Origin: Bacteroidales bacterium 6E
GTDB taxonomy: Bacteria; Bacteroidota; Bacteroidia; Bacteroidales; Prolixibacteraceae
Assembly (NCBI GenBank): GCA_001270045.2
Contig: DF970686.1
Location: 627,048-691,047, forward strand
DNA: 64,000 nucleotides
Reading direction: 5' to 3'
The position numbers were made by a program, and so were the translations under genes. The notes below the pieces were generated by a model. The model was given only the letters and a program-made list of their open reading frames with translations. It was not told where the DNA came from and searched no databases. This document shows, piece after piece, positions 1-8,999 of this stretch. The stretch's first letter is position 1. Each line of letters begins with the position of its first letter.

Positions 1-690
1 ACTGAAAACATGTCTTCTTCTTTGTTCTGATGTAGCATACATGATGTCAGGGTTTGATGGGTCCAGGACCACGTTGTTGACACCTGTTTCGTCGCTGATA
101 TTCAATACTTTTTCCCAGGTTTTCCCTCCGTCTGCAGTTTTATATAAACCTCTTTCTCCTCCAGGACCCCATGCCGATCCTTCACATGCAACAAAGACTA
201 TATCAGAACTCCTCGGATCAATGACAATTCCTCCTATCTGCCGGCTTTGTTTTAGTCCCATATTCTTGAAGGATTTTCCTCCATCAGTCGATTTATATAC
301 TCCGTCCCCGTATCCAAGGGCTCTCTGGTGATTGTTTTCGCCGGTTCCTACCCAAACAACATTGTAATTGTTGGGATCAATCTTCACGACACCTGTTGCA
401 TAAGCCCCGTAGTTATCGAATATAGGTTTCCAGGTTGTGCCATTATTTTCGGTTTTCCAGACGTTGCCACTGGCAACTGCGGCATAATATTCAGAAGGAT
501 TCCCTGGATTGACAGCAAGGTCAGCGATTCTGCCACTTGCCCAAGCAGGACCAATGCTTCTGAATTTGAGCCCATTTACCAGGCTGCTTGTGACCAAAGT
601 ATCACCCTTTTGACGATCTTGCCTCTGGGCTGAAATCGACAGGGTAGTTCCCAGTATGCCGACCAGGATGATTAAAAGAATTTTTTTCAT
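1..690 (-). CDS. Exported BNR/sortilin-like beta-propeller protein (5' part only)
   Basis: The frame is open from an ATG at 690 down to the window edge, giving the first 230 residues; the 3' end lies outside. A signal peptide (MKKILLIILVGILG, cut near SISAQ) is followed by repeated propeller blades with BNR-like turns: VWKTENNGTTWKPI, VYKSTDGGKSF and LYKTADGGKTWEKV. Each blade also has a 'DP.N...V' strand, as in the VPS10/sortilin-like glycosyl-hydrolase-type proteins common in Bacteroidota, which are often about 1000 residues long and exported. The opening (LKFRSIGPAWASGRIADLAV) is typical of that family. Substrate is unknown; peptidase-like and glycosidase-like annotations are both used for relatives. 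It is transcribed away from the AmpG-like gene, with 179 bases between the two starts. Confidence 0.85.
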   Translation of the reverse strand, partial: MKKILLIILVGILGTTLSISAQRQDRQKGDTLVTSSLVNGLKFRSIGPAWASGRIADLAVNPGNPSEYYAAVASGNVWKTENNGTTWKPIFDNYGAYATGVVKIDPNNYNVVWVGTGENNHQRALGYGDGVYKSTDGGKSFKNMGLKQSRQIGGIVIDPRSSDIVFVACEGSAWGPGGERGLYKTADGGKTWEKVLNISDETGVNNVVLDPSNPDIMYATSEQRRRHVFS

Positions 691-869
691 GTAATACCTG
701 TTTTTAAAGTTTGATTTAAGTCAATGAGATGCATAAAATTAATTTTTTCAACGAAGTACCACAATGACAAAGCTGATAGTTTTATCAATTGCATCAGAAA
801 AGCTGTCTAGGATGAAAATCATTAAAAGGAAGTTGACAAAAATTTGGTACTTTTCCAGTTGAAAACCTA

Positions 870-2168
870 ATGCCCTTTATGAAGAAGCCTGTATCCAGGA
901 ATCCATGGTTCTGGATTCCGACCCTATATTTTGCCGAAGGACTTCCCTATGTGGTGGCAATGACTGTTTCTGTCATCATGTTTAAACGATTGGGGATTTC
1001 AAATACGGACATTGCGCTATATACCAGTTGGTTATATCTTCCGTGGGTTATTATGCCATTGTGGAGTCCAATAGTTGACATCCTGAAGACAAAACGCTTT
1101 TGGATTGTTTGGATGCAACTTATTGTTGGCGGCGCATTGGCTGGAGTCGCATTGACACTGCCCGGGTCTGACTTCTTTCGTTGGTCATTGGCATTCCTTT
1201 GGCTGCTTGCTTTCAGTTCGGCAACCCACGATATTGCTGCCGATGGTTTTTATATGCTTGGACTTTCAAAGTACAATCAGGCTTTTTTTGTGGGGATCAG
1301 GAATACCTTCTACCGATTTGCGATGTTGTCAGGGCAGGGTCTGCTCGTTGTGCTGGCCGGATTTCTGGAAGAAAAGTCGGGAAATATTGGTGGTTCCTGG
1401 AGCATTACATTTTTTATACTGTCAGCAATGTTTGGGGCATTTTTTATTTATCACCTGATCGTATTGCCTTATCCTGCAGAGGATTCAGAACGCAAGGTTA
1501 CCAATGTGAAAGAAGTAGTGACCGCATTTCTTGATACATTTGTTTCCTTCTTCCAGAAACCACAGGCAGGAATTGCCATTTCCTTTATGTTACTTTTTCG
1601 TTTGGGTGAGGCACAGCTGGTGAAGTTGGCTTCCCCTTTCCTGTTGGATCCCAAAGAAGCCGGTGGTTTAGGTCTCTCGACAACAGACATTGGATTTGTA
1701 TATGGTACAGCCGGTGTAGTTGCCCTTACCCTTGGTGGAATTCTTGGAGGGATAGCTGTTGCCCAGCAAGGCCTGAAGAAATGGCTCTGGCCTCTGGCCT
1801 TGTCTTTAAATCTACCTAACCTTGCATATGTTATCATGGCTTTTTCCCAACCTGACTCTCTTTGGTGGATATCGGCTGGTGTCGTAATCGAGCAGTTCGG
1901 TTATGGGTTTGGATTTACAGCCTATATGTTGTATATGATTTATTTTGCCGATGGGCCAAACAAAACGGCACATTACGCCATTTGTACCGGTTTCATGGCA
2001 CTCGGAATGATGTTGCCTGGTATGGTTAGTGGATGGATCCAGGATCAACTCGGATATCAATGGTTTTTTGTCTGGGTGATGATTTGTACACTTCCCGGAT
2101 TTGCGCTTTTGCCATTTATGAAGATTGACCCGGCTTTTGGAACCCGCCAGGCAAAAAAAGTAGATTGA
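870..2168 (+). CDS. MFS transporter, AmpG-like (PAT family)
   Basis: A 432-residue integral membrane protein with about twelve hydrophobic segments. The motif EGLPY at residues 23-27 and a DIAADGFY stretch near residue 120 match the pattern of AmpG and related PAT-family permeases (AmpG imports anhydromuropeptides; relatives carry other substrates). No extra C-terminal domain is visible. An alternative ATG lies three codons downstream (879). It stands alone between divergent and downstream genes, so context does not identify the substrate. The GH20 hexosaminidase and HGSNAT-like genes 10 kb away would suit amino-sugar or muropeptide recycling, but that link is inference. A distant paralogue lies in the heme operon at 57-58 kb. 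Confidence 0.85.
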   Translation: MPFMKKPVSRNPWFWIPTLYFAEGLPYVVAMTVSVIMFKRLGISNTDIALYTSWLYLPWVIMPLWSPIVDILKTKRFWIVWMQLIVGGALAGVALTLPGSDFFRWSLAFLWLLAFSSATHDIAADGFYMLGLSKYNQAFFVGIRNTFYRFAMLSGQGLLVVLAGFLEEKSGNIGGSWSITFFILSAMFGAFFIYHLIVLPYPAEDSERKVTNVKEVVTAFLDTFVSFFQKPQAGIAISFMLLFRLGEAQLVKLASPFLLDPKEAGGLGLSTTDIGFVYGTAGVVALTLGGILGGIAVAQQGLKKWLWPLALSLNLPNLAYVIMAFSQPDSLWWISAGVVIEQFGYGFGFTAYMLYMIYFADGPNKTAHYAICTGFMALGMMLPGMVSGWIQDQLGYQWFFVWVMICTLPGFALLPFMKIDPAFGTRQAKKVD

Positions 2169-2363
2169 TCTTTCATATTCTTCCGCTCACATGTAAGTAT
2201 TACCATTCTGATATCATTCTACGGATGCTAAAGAATATTCTTCTTATTTTTGTGCAATCCTCTTCGGTTATCTGAATGATGCCTGAATTTAAAATGATAT
2301 GGATTTGAATGAAATGATGATCTTTTTATAAGGTCAGATTGTTATATCGTAAAATTGAATTAG

Positions 2364-3521
2364 ATGAAAAAGGTAAAATTTTTAATGATGGTCATGGTTC
2401 TTTTTATCATGTGGCCAGCACTGTCCCAGGAAACTTATAAGGAAGTAAAGCCTGATGATGAAACCCTTGTCTATTCTGGAGGAAATGCCCATGAGGTGAA
2501 ATTCTACCCAAATAAATGGAAGGGGAAAAAGCCAAAGAACATCATCCTGATGATTGGAGATGGTATGGGTGTTTCACAAGTATTTGCCGGCATCACCGCA
2601 AATCATGGACAGCTTTTCCTTGACAATTTCAAACATATTGGATTTTCCCAGACTTCCTCGTCGAGCCACTATATCACAGACTCGGCAGCAGGTGGTACAG
2701 CACTGTCTACAGGTGTCAGGACCTATAATGGCGCGATTGGTGTTGGCCCCGACAAAGAGCATCTGACGACTATTCTGGAAGAAGCAGAACAGAAGGGTCT
2801 GGCAACAGGTTTGGTGTCAACATCGGCTATTACCCATGCGACACCGGCATCCTTCATTGCCCATCAGGCTGCACGCAGCAGTTATGAAGCCATTGCCGCT
2901 GATTTTCTTAATACTGATGTTGATGTCTTTATCGGTGGCGGTTACAAACATTTTACCGACAGGGAAGACGGTCGTAATTTGGTCACTGACCTTGAAGCCA
3001 AAGGATACAAGGTTCTTCAGGATCTGGATGAAATTTCTTCCGTAAATTCGGGAAAACTTGCAGGATTGACCGCTGCTGAGCACAATGGTCGAATTGCTGA
3101 ACGTGGAAACATGTTGCCTGTCGCTACCAGGACTGCCCTCAATATCCTGAAGAATAACAAAAAGGGATTTTTCATCATGATTGAAGGTTCACAAATCGAT
3201 TGGGCTGGCCATGCAAAAAATACGACTTATGCTGTTGAAGACATGCTTGATTTTGACAAGGCGATTGGGGAAGCTCTGCAATTTGCCGTGAATGATGGGC
3301 AAACACTCATTATCGTTACCGCTGACCATGAAACCGGCGGTATGGCTTTGGCAGGTGGCGATTTTCAAAAGGGAATGGTAAAGGGTGCCTTTACCTCTAC
3401 CGACCATACTGGAGTCATGGTTCCGATTTTTGCCTGGGGGCCTGGTGCAGAGGAATTTATGGGTATCATGAAAAATACGGATATTCACAAAAAAATGAGA
3501 GCCATGCTCATCGGAAAATAG
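2364..3521 (+). CDS. Alkaline phosphatase (PhoA superfamily), exported
   Basis: The 385-residue protein begins with a signal peptide (to about residue 22, ...PALSQ). The metalloenzyme core is intact: the Asp of IGDGMG (residues 64-69) as a metal ligand, the nucleophile Ser107 in TDSAAGGTALSTG, and downstream metal ligands in IEGSQIDWAGH and TADHETGGM. It should hydrolyse phosphomonoesters in the periplasm, releasing inorganic phosphate. Length fits the compact bacterial alkaline phosphatases without large insertions. It is monocistronic: about 195 bases separate it from the transporter upstream and a strong intrinsic terminator follows 24 bases after the stop. I see no obvious Pho-box, so phosphate regulation is not shown. 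Confidence 0.93.
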   Translation: MKKVKFLMMVMVLFIMWPALSQETYKEVKPDDETLVYSGGNAHEVKFYPNKWKGKKPKNIILMIGDGMGVSQVFAGITANHGQLFLDNFKHIGFSQTSSSSHYITDSAAGGTALSTGVRTYNGAIGVGPDKEHLTTILEEAEQKGLATGLVSTSAITHATPASFIAHQAARSSYEAIAADFLNTDVDVFIGGGYKHFTDREDGRNLVTDLEAKGYKVLQDLDEISSVNSGKLAGLTAAEHNGRIAERGNMLPVATRTALNILKNNKKGFFIMIEGSQIDWAGHAKNTTYAVEDMLDFDKAIGEALQFAVNDGQTLIIVTADHETGGMALAGGDFQKGMVKGAFTSTDHTGVMVPIFAWGPGAEEFMGIMKNTDIHKKMRAMLIGK

Positions 3522-3545
3522 GATATTACTGTTTTCAGGAAAATG

Positions 3546-3576
3546 GGTTCCCTGTGAATTGCAGGGAACCTTTTTT
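3546..3576 (+). terminator. Intrinsic terminator after the alkaline phosphatase gene
   Basis: A perfect 9-bp stem GGTTCCCTG / CAGGGAACC with a 7-base loop is followed by six T residues. It lies 24 bases after the phosphatase stop codon. Confidence 0.93.
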
Positions 3577-3765
3577 GTTTTGTTTTGAAAAGAATTTTTA
3601 ACTTGCCCCGTTAAGCAGCTTTCCCCGGAACTCTTCATCAGAACCGTGTGGTAACTATGCCCGTCATTAATATACATTTGGTATGTAACAATAGATCGGA
3701 CAAAGGCTTCATGGTGCTTATCGGTTTCCCCGGAACGAATAGGATAAACTCTAATATCGTTTAAA

Positions 3766-4713
3766 ATGAAAGAAGCATTATTGGTACTTGATCATGTAAG
3801 ACTCAATTTTTCTCCCGGTGGACTTCTTTTTCTGAATATAACCATTGCATTTGTGATGTTTGGTGTTGCATTGGATATTAAGGTTAACCACTTCAAGGAT
3901 GTGTTCATGCGTCCAAAATCTGTTATAACAGGATTGATTTCACAGTTTATTCTGCTGCCTGCAATGACTTTCCTTTTAATTTTAATAATAAAGCCGTCTC
4001 CAACGGTTGCACTTGGGATGATATTGGTTGCAGCATGCCCAGGAGGTAATATTTCAAATTTTATGACGTCACTAGCGCGAGGCAATGTTGCTCTTTCAGT
4101 AAGTATTACTGCTGTTGCAACCATTGCCGCAACTTTTATGACTCCAGCCAACTTTGCATTTTGGGGTGATCTCTATATGAATTATTACGAAAAATCAGCT
4201 TCATCTTCTTTGTTACGACCCATTGAAATTGATTTTTGGCAGGTTGTCCAAACTGTATTCATCCTTCTTGGTATACCTGTAATTCTTGGCCTGTTTATGG
4301 CAGGGAAGTTTCCTGACCTGACCCAAAAAATCAAGAAGCCTATAAAACAGGCATCAATTGTCGTATTTGTGCTTTTTGTCATTATTCTCTTGTCGGCCAA
4401 TTTTACCAACTTCATGAAATTTATCCACCTGATCTTCATTATTGTTTTGATGCACAATGGGATTGCCTTATTGACTGGTTTTGTGTTTGCAACAATTTTA
4501 AAGCGACCGCGGGTCGACAGAAGGGCGATTACCATTGAAACTGGAATCCAGAACTCAGGTTTGGCTTTGGTGTTGATATTCAACCCAAAAATCTTCCCTC
4601 CTGAATTGGAATTGGGAGGAATGGCCGTAATTGCGGCATGGTGGGGTGTCTGGCATATTGTATCAGGCCTTACACTTGCAACGCTTTGGTCGCGCCGACC
4701 TCTTGAAAATTAA
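3766..4713 (+). CDS. Bile acid:sodium symporter family (SBF/BASS) transporter
   Basis: A 315-residue protein with eight to ten hydrophobic segments. The stretch ACPGGNISNFMTSLARGNVALSVS (residues about 88-111) matches the conserved crossover region of the ASBT/SBF fold, and ETGIQNSGLAL (about 255-265) is the second family hallmark. Members move organic anions, bile acids or sometimes other solutes with sodium across the inner membrane. The start is the first ATG and leads straight into the first hydrophobic region. No neighbour points to a substrate. Its stop codon overlaps that of the convergent helicase gene on a TTAA palindrome. Confidence 0.9.
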   Translation: MKEALLVLDHVRLNFSPGGLLFLNITIAFVMFGVALDIKVNHFKDVFMRPKSVITGLISQFILLPAMTFLLILIIKPSPTVALGMILVAACPGGNISNFMTSLARGNVALSVSITAVATIAATFMTPANFAFWGDLYMNYYEKSASSSLLRPIEIDFWQVVQTVFILLGIPVILGLFMAGKFPDLTQKIKKPIKQASIVVFVLFVIILLSANFTNFMKFIHLIFIIVLMHNGIALLTGFVFATILKRPRVDRRAITIETGIQNSGLALVLIFNPKIFPPELELGGMAVIAAWWGVWHIVSGLTLATLWSRRPLEN

Positions 4714-6011
4714 TTTCTTCTCCTTTTTCTGAAGGGTTTTTCTGATGATTTTGGTCTTTTGGGTTCCGGTCGTCTCTTTTTAACATGAAATGCTCCCTTA
4801 AAGGTTGGGTCATCAATTTTCCTTTGACGGTCTATTTCGCGTAGTTGTCGTTGATTCTCCTCAAAACCGGTAGTTTCAATTTCGACTTGGGTTGGTATAT
4901 CAAATACTGGAATATCCATCCTGATCAGCTTTTCTATTCTTTTCAGGTGCCATTCTTCATCCGGTGCAACCAAAGTAATAGCTACACCATGGTTTCCTGC
5001 ACGGGCCGTCCTGCCAATTCTATGCACATAGTCTTCATAATGAGGGGGTATGTCAAAGTTGATTACATGCGAGACCATGGTCACATCGAGTCCACGTGCC
5101 GACATGTCGGTAGATATCAATATCCTGATTTTTCCTTCCTTGAAATCCCTCATGGCATTCATCCGGGTACTTTGGCCTTTGTTGGAATGTACGATTCGTT
5201 TTTCGCCTTCTGTCTTACGTTTTATTACTTTAAATACATCGTCTGCTGCTTCTTTGGTCTTTACAAAAATGATAATCCTTGAAAACATGAGCTCGTCTTC
5301 AAGGAGGTGACGTATCAGGTTCAACTTGGTCTTGTAATTGGGGACCATGTATATCTTTTGTTCGACCAGTTCAGCAGGCGTTGCCGATGGTGCCACTTCA
5401 ACCTTTTCGTAGTGATCCAGAAACTCCTGTGCCATCTCTTCAACCTTTTCTGAAAATGTGGCACTGAACAGCAAGTTCTGGCGTTTGTGCGGAATAATTT
5501 CAAAGAGTTGCCGTAATTGTGGCATAAATCCCATGTCAAGCATCCGGTCTGCCTCATCAATGACTACATACTTCACTTTCCTTAATGAGACCGCGTTTGC
5601 CTGGTATAAGTCCCATAACCTGCCTGGCGTGGCAATTAAAATGTCAACTCCTCCGCTAATGAGATCAGCATGCTTGGTCCATCCGACCCCTCCGTATACA
5701 GCAGCGTGACGTATATCGGTAAAATCAATGAGTTCACTGGTGTCTTCTCCAACCTGGACCGATAATTCCCGTGTAGGGACCAATACAACTGCACGGGGTT
5801 CATTTCCTTCCTTCCTGACGAGCCTTGTCAGTATTGGTAAAAGGTATGCCGCGGTCTTCCCGGTACCTGTCTGTGCTATTCCAACCACATTAGATCCTGA
5901 AAAAATCACTGGAATAATCATTTCCTGTATGGGGGTTGGCTCAGTGAATCCTATGTCATCCAATGACTTTAGAAGTGATTTTGAGACCTTTAGTTCTTCA
6001 AATGTTTTCAT
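4710..6011 (-). CDS. DEAD-box ATP-dependent RNA helicase (RhlE-like)
   Basis: A 433-residue helicase with the full motif set: Q-motif PTPIQEMIIP (residues 25-34), Walker A AQTGTGKT (46-53), PTRELSVQVGE, the DEAD box in VIDEADRMLD, SATF, the RGLD region (STDMSARGLD) and HRIGRTARAG. The C-terminal 40 residues are rich in Lys and Arg (VKKRRPEPKRP, FRKRRRN), as in RhlE/CsdA-type helicases that unwind rRNA or mRNA structure. The tail is probably an RNA-binding extension. The gene is alone on its strand, convergent with the SBF transporter, and 239 bases from dprA. Confidence 0.95.
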   Translation of the reverse strand: MKTFEELKVSKSLLKSLDDIGFTEPTPIQEMIIPVIFSGSNVVGIAQTGTGKTAAYLLPILTRLVRKEGNEPRAVVLVPTRELSVQVGEDTSELIDFTDIRHAAVYGGVGWTKHADLISGGVDILIATPGRLWDLYQANAVSLRKVKYVVIDEADRMLDMGFMPQLRQLFEIIPHKRQNLLFSATFSEKVEEMAQEFLDHYEKVEVAPSATPAELVEQKIYMVPNYKTKLNLIRHLLEDELMFSRIIIFVKTKEAADDVFKVIKRKTEGEKRIVHSNKGQSTRMNAMRDFKEGKIRILISTDMSARGLDVTMVSHVINFDIPPHYEDYVHRIGRTARAGNHGVAITLVAPDEEWHLKRIEKLIRMDIPVFDIPTQVEIETTGFEENQRQLREIDRQRKIDDPTFKGAFHVKKRRPEPKRPKSSEKPFRKRRRN

Positions 6012-6250
6012 TTAATTTTTGTTTTCCGGATGAATTTGAAGCTTGCTTACCGGAAATTCCTGACCGGCTTTGGTTGGCAAAGCATTTAAGAGTGAACCAA
6101 ATTTAATCGTTTGATTTCCGGTTGCAAAGATAACAGGTTGGTTCACAATAAAAAGCTGTTTTCAGTTTCAGCTGCCGCCTTACTCTTGCTCAAAAGATAT
6201 TTCCCAATTGTCATCATAGCCATAAGAAGTTCCAACCTGATCCGGTTAAA

Positions 6251-7357
6251 TTATCTAAGTTGGTACATTTTCCCCGGAAGGACATTAATTAATCCTTTGA
6301 ATTCCAGGCTTATGAGAATAGAAGAGAGTTTCTGTACTGTCATGCCTGCATAGTTCGCCAATAGGTCAATGTAAGTTTTCCCGTGTTTATTCAATAAATC
6401 CGTGATTTTTTTCTCATCGGTCGAGAGTTCCTGAAATAGAACTTGTTGAAGGGGCTTGGTCTCATGTTTCGATTTTTCCCATCCCAGCTGGTATTCCAAG
6501 TCGGAAGCATCTTCAATCATCGCTGCTATGTTTCTTTTTATCAGTCGGTTGCATCCTTTTGAATAGGAATCGTAACTACGTCCAGGGTAGGCAAGTACAT
6601 CACGATTATAGGAGGATGCAATATCGGCCGTGATCAACGCGCCACCCTTTTCACCCGATTCTATCACGATGGTAGCATCTGCCAGACCGGCAATTAATCT
6701 GTTTCTGCGAATAAAATTGGCTGCCTCAATTTTGGTTTGACTTGGGAAGTCAGTAAGTATCCCACCATTCCCCAACATATCGGAAGCAATTTTTTGGTGT
6801 GCCGAAGGGTAGAGCCTGTCTAAACCATGCCCAACGATACCTATGGTCGGTAAATTATATTTCAAGGCAGATTTGTGTGCCTGAATATCAATGCCGTATG
6901 CAAGTCCGCTGACAATAAGAGGTTTGTATTCTTTTTCTGAAAGACTCTTTAAAAGCTCATCACACATCTGACGTCCATAAGCGGTTGCATTTCTTGTCCC
7001 AACAATGCTGATGGCTTTTTCGCAATTGAAGTTGGCCTTTCCTTTGAAGTAAAAAAGAATGGGAGCATCGGTGCAATGCATAAACCTTTTCGGATAATCA
7101 TCATCAAGATAAAAATAAGTTCTTATCTGATTTTTTTCGATGAACTCAATCTCGTGGGAGGCCTGTTCCATCACCCTGGCTTCGATTATCCTTCGGGCAT
7201 TTACTTCCCCGATTCCGGGTATTTTCATTAACCGGGATGGTTTCTCGCGAAATATCCCTTCGATGCTTCCTACGTTGGAAATAAGGTTTCGTGCCAATAC
7301 ACTACCAATCCCTGGAATCAGGGAAAGGGCAACCTTATAAAGTAAGGTTTCATTCAT
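6251..7357 (-). CDS. dprA: DNA-processing protein DprA
   Basis: A 368-residue protein in the usual DprA layout. An N-terminal helix-hairpin-helix region holds two 'IPGIG' motifs (residues about 14-18 and 46-50). The Rossmann-like DprA core follows, with SIVGTRNATAYGR, VSGLAYGIDIQAH, GIVGHGLDRLYP and NFIRRNRLIAGL, then a C-terminal winged-helix-like segment (LLNKHGKTYIDLLANYAGM). DprA binds single-stranded DNA and loads RecA during natural transformation; it occurs widely in bacteria not known to be competent. It follows the 150-residue membrane protein gene by 15 bases on the same strand, so the two are probably cotranscribed. Confidence 0.95.
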   Translation of the reverse strand: MNETLLYKVALSLIPGIGSVLARNLISNVGSIEGIFREKPSRLMKIPGIGEVNARRIIEARVMEQASHEIEFIEKNQIRTYFYLDDDYPKRFMHCTDAPILFYFKGKANFNCEKAISIVGTRNATAYGRQMCDELLKSLSEKEYKPLIVSGLAYGIDIQAHKSALKYNLPTIGIVGHGLDRLYPSAHQKIASDMLGNGGILTDFPSQTKIEAANFIRRNRLIAGLADATIVIESGEKGGALITADIASSYNRDVLAYPGRSYDSYSKGCNRLIKRNIAAMIEDASDLEYQLGWEKSKHETKPLQQVLFQELSTDEKKITDLLNKHGKTYIDLLANYAGMTVQKLSSILISLEFKGLINVLPGKMYQLR

Positions 7358-7372
7358 AAATACGATGTAAAA

Positions 7373-7825
7373 TCAACGATGTAAGATCTGTTTTAGAATA
7401 TTTACAATCTTTTCCTGATCATCCCTTGGCACAGCAGCCAGACTGATGGACGGATATTCAGCAACTCCCCGTTTTGTTTTTACAAGCAATGTCAGGTCAT
7501 TGACCATACCGAATAATGATTTCTCCATAATGAAATCATGTAAGACCTTGGTTGAAAACTCAATGGTCTGATAATCCTTCCTTCCGAATTTTACTGCCGG
7601 ATAAAATCTTACCGTGAGTTTGTCTGACTCTAATGCAAAATAAAAATATTGGAAATCAATTGCCTGAAATATCAGGAACCATACTACCAGAACTCCTCCT
7701 GCAATCAGGGCTCTTCCTATTTGATCCAAATATAAAAGGGCGATGGCACTAATGACCAGCATTCCTGAAATGAGGTAAAAAAACCGTTTGATCTGTTTTA
7801 TCCTGGATGTATTGTCGATGATCAT
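7373..7825 (-). CDS. Small membrane protein of unknown function, upstream of dprA
   Basis: 150 residues. Two adjacent hydrophobic segments (residues about 14-30 and 35-55) are followed by a soluble, strand-rich C-terminal half with alternating hydrophobic residues (KLTVRFYPAVKF, DLTLLVKTKRG). This resembles the layout of bacterial PH-like membrane proteins, but no diagnostic motif is present and I do not assign a family. It is encoded 15 bases upstream of dprA on the same strand and diverges from aroB, which places its promoter in the 100 bases shared with aroB. It looks like a real gene because of its ATG start, length and tight spacing. Confidence 0.75.
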   Translation of the reverse strand: MIIDNTSRIKQIKRFFYLISGMLVISAIALLYLDQIGRALIAGGVLVVWFLIFQAIDFQYFYFALESDKLTVRFYPAVKFGRKDYQTIEFSTKVLHDFIMEKSLFGMVNDLTLLVKTKRGVAEYPSISLAAVPRDDQEKIVNILKQILHR

Positions 7826-7925
7826 TATGTTTATTTTTTGAAATTGCGAATTAATATCGCGCTGACCGCTTTAAATTAAGCCAGGTTTAAAAAGTTTATA
7901 ACTTAGCGCAATTTACAATTGATGT

Positions 7926-8999
7926 ATGGAATATTCAAGCACCCAATCGGAAATTATTTTCTCGACACAGCCTGAAATTGATATTGAATCCATAATCGGT
8001 CAATATCATGCAGGTAAAGTCTACGTGGCGACCGAGGAAAATGTTTTTAAACTATGGTTCGATAAACTTCCTTTTCTCAAGTCATTGCCATTGGTTGTCA
8101 TCCCTTCAGGTGAGGAAAACAAGAAACTATCCAGCGTGGAGCTGATATGGGAATTTCTTAGTTCTAGTGGTTCTGACCGAAAGTCGCTGTTAATCAATGT
8201 CGGAGGAGGTATGTTAACTGATCTCGGTGGTTTTGCAGCTTCTACCTTTAAGCGTGGAATCGACTTTGTTAACATCCCCACGACCTTATTGTCGCAGGTG
8301 GACGCTTCTGTGGGAGGTAAAACCGGAATAAATTTCCGCGGACTCAAGAACGAGATTGGAACATTTAATATACCCAGATCAGTAATAATTTCTTCTTCAT
8401 TTCTTCAAACGCTTGACAAGAAGGATCTTCTGTCGGGATTTGCCGAAATGATTAAACATGGCTTGATCTACAGCAGTGAACATTTCTATGAGCTGTGCAA
8501 TGTAGATTTTGACAATGTTGATTTAAAATCGTTTCAGGATATTATCCGCCATTCCGTACAGGTCAAGGAATATTTTGTTCAGCAAGACCCTACTGAGAAA
8601 AACATCCGGAAAGCCCTGAATTTTGGGCATACAATTGGCCATGCACTGGAGAGTTTATTATTGGAGCAGCACAGGCCGGTACTCCATGGATATGCTGTTG
8701 CCTGGGGCATGATGGCTGAATTGTATATTTCACGGGCAATTTGTGGTCTTGATCCTGAAACATCGGATGATATCTGTGAATGGATTGGTTCTCTTTATGG
8801 CAACATTTCAATTTCAGCAGACGATTTTGAGGAATTATATAAGCTGATGGGGCATGATAAGAAGAATGAGGCTGGTCGTATCAATTTTACGCTGATCTCT
8901 TCTCCCGGAAATTTCGAAATCAACCAGGAATGCAGTAAAGAATTGATTTTTGAATCATTACGTTTCCTCCAAAACAGAAAAAATCCAGAAAATGACTAA
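7926..8999 (+). CDS. aroB: 3-dehydroquinate synthase
   Basis: AroB converts DAHP to 3-dehydroquinate, the second shikimate step, using NAD and a divalent metal. The 357-residue product has the NAD-binding segment GGGMLTDLGGFAASTFKRG (residues about 95-113), the IPTTLLSQVDASVGGKTGIN block, and metal ligands in AEMIKHG, NFGHTIGHALE and LHGYAVAWGM. Length matches the family. The last codons overlap the start of aroA by 8 bases, so the two shikimate genes should be translationally coupled even though they encode non-consecutive steps. A TAACTTAG sequence about 25 bases upstream resembles a -7 element. Confidence 0.96.
   Translation: MEYSSTQSEIIFSTQPEIDIESIIGQYHAGKVYVATEENVFKLWFDKLPFLKSLPLVVIPSGEENKKLSSVELIWEFLSSSGSDRKSLLINVGGGMLTDLGGFAASTFKRGIDFVNIPTTLLSQVDASVGGKTGINFRGLKNEIGTFNIPRSVIISSSFLQTLDKKDLLSGFAEMIKHGLIYSSEHFYELCNVDFDNVDLKSFQDIIRHSVQVKEYFVQQDPTEKNIRKALNFGHTIGHALESLLLEQHRPVLHGYAVAWGMMAELYISRAICGLDPETSDDICEWIGSLYGNISISADDFEELYKLMGHDKKNEAGRINFTLISSPGNFEINQECSKELIFESLRFLQNRKNPEND

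Noticed and set aside
3189-3677. 162-codon open frame opposite the alkaline phosphatase gene
   Set aside because: Antisense to a clear enzyme gene and crossing its terminator; no recognisable domain.
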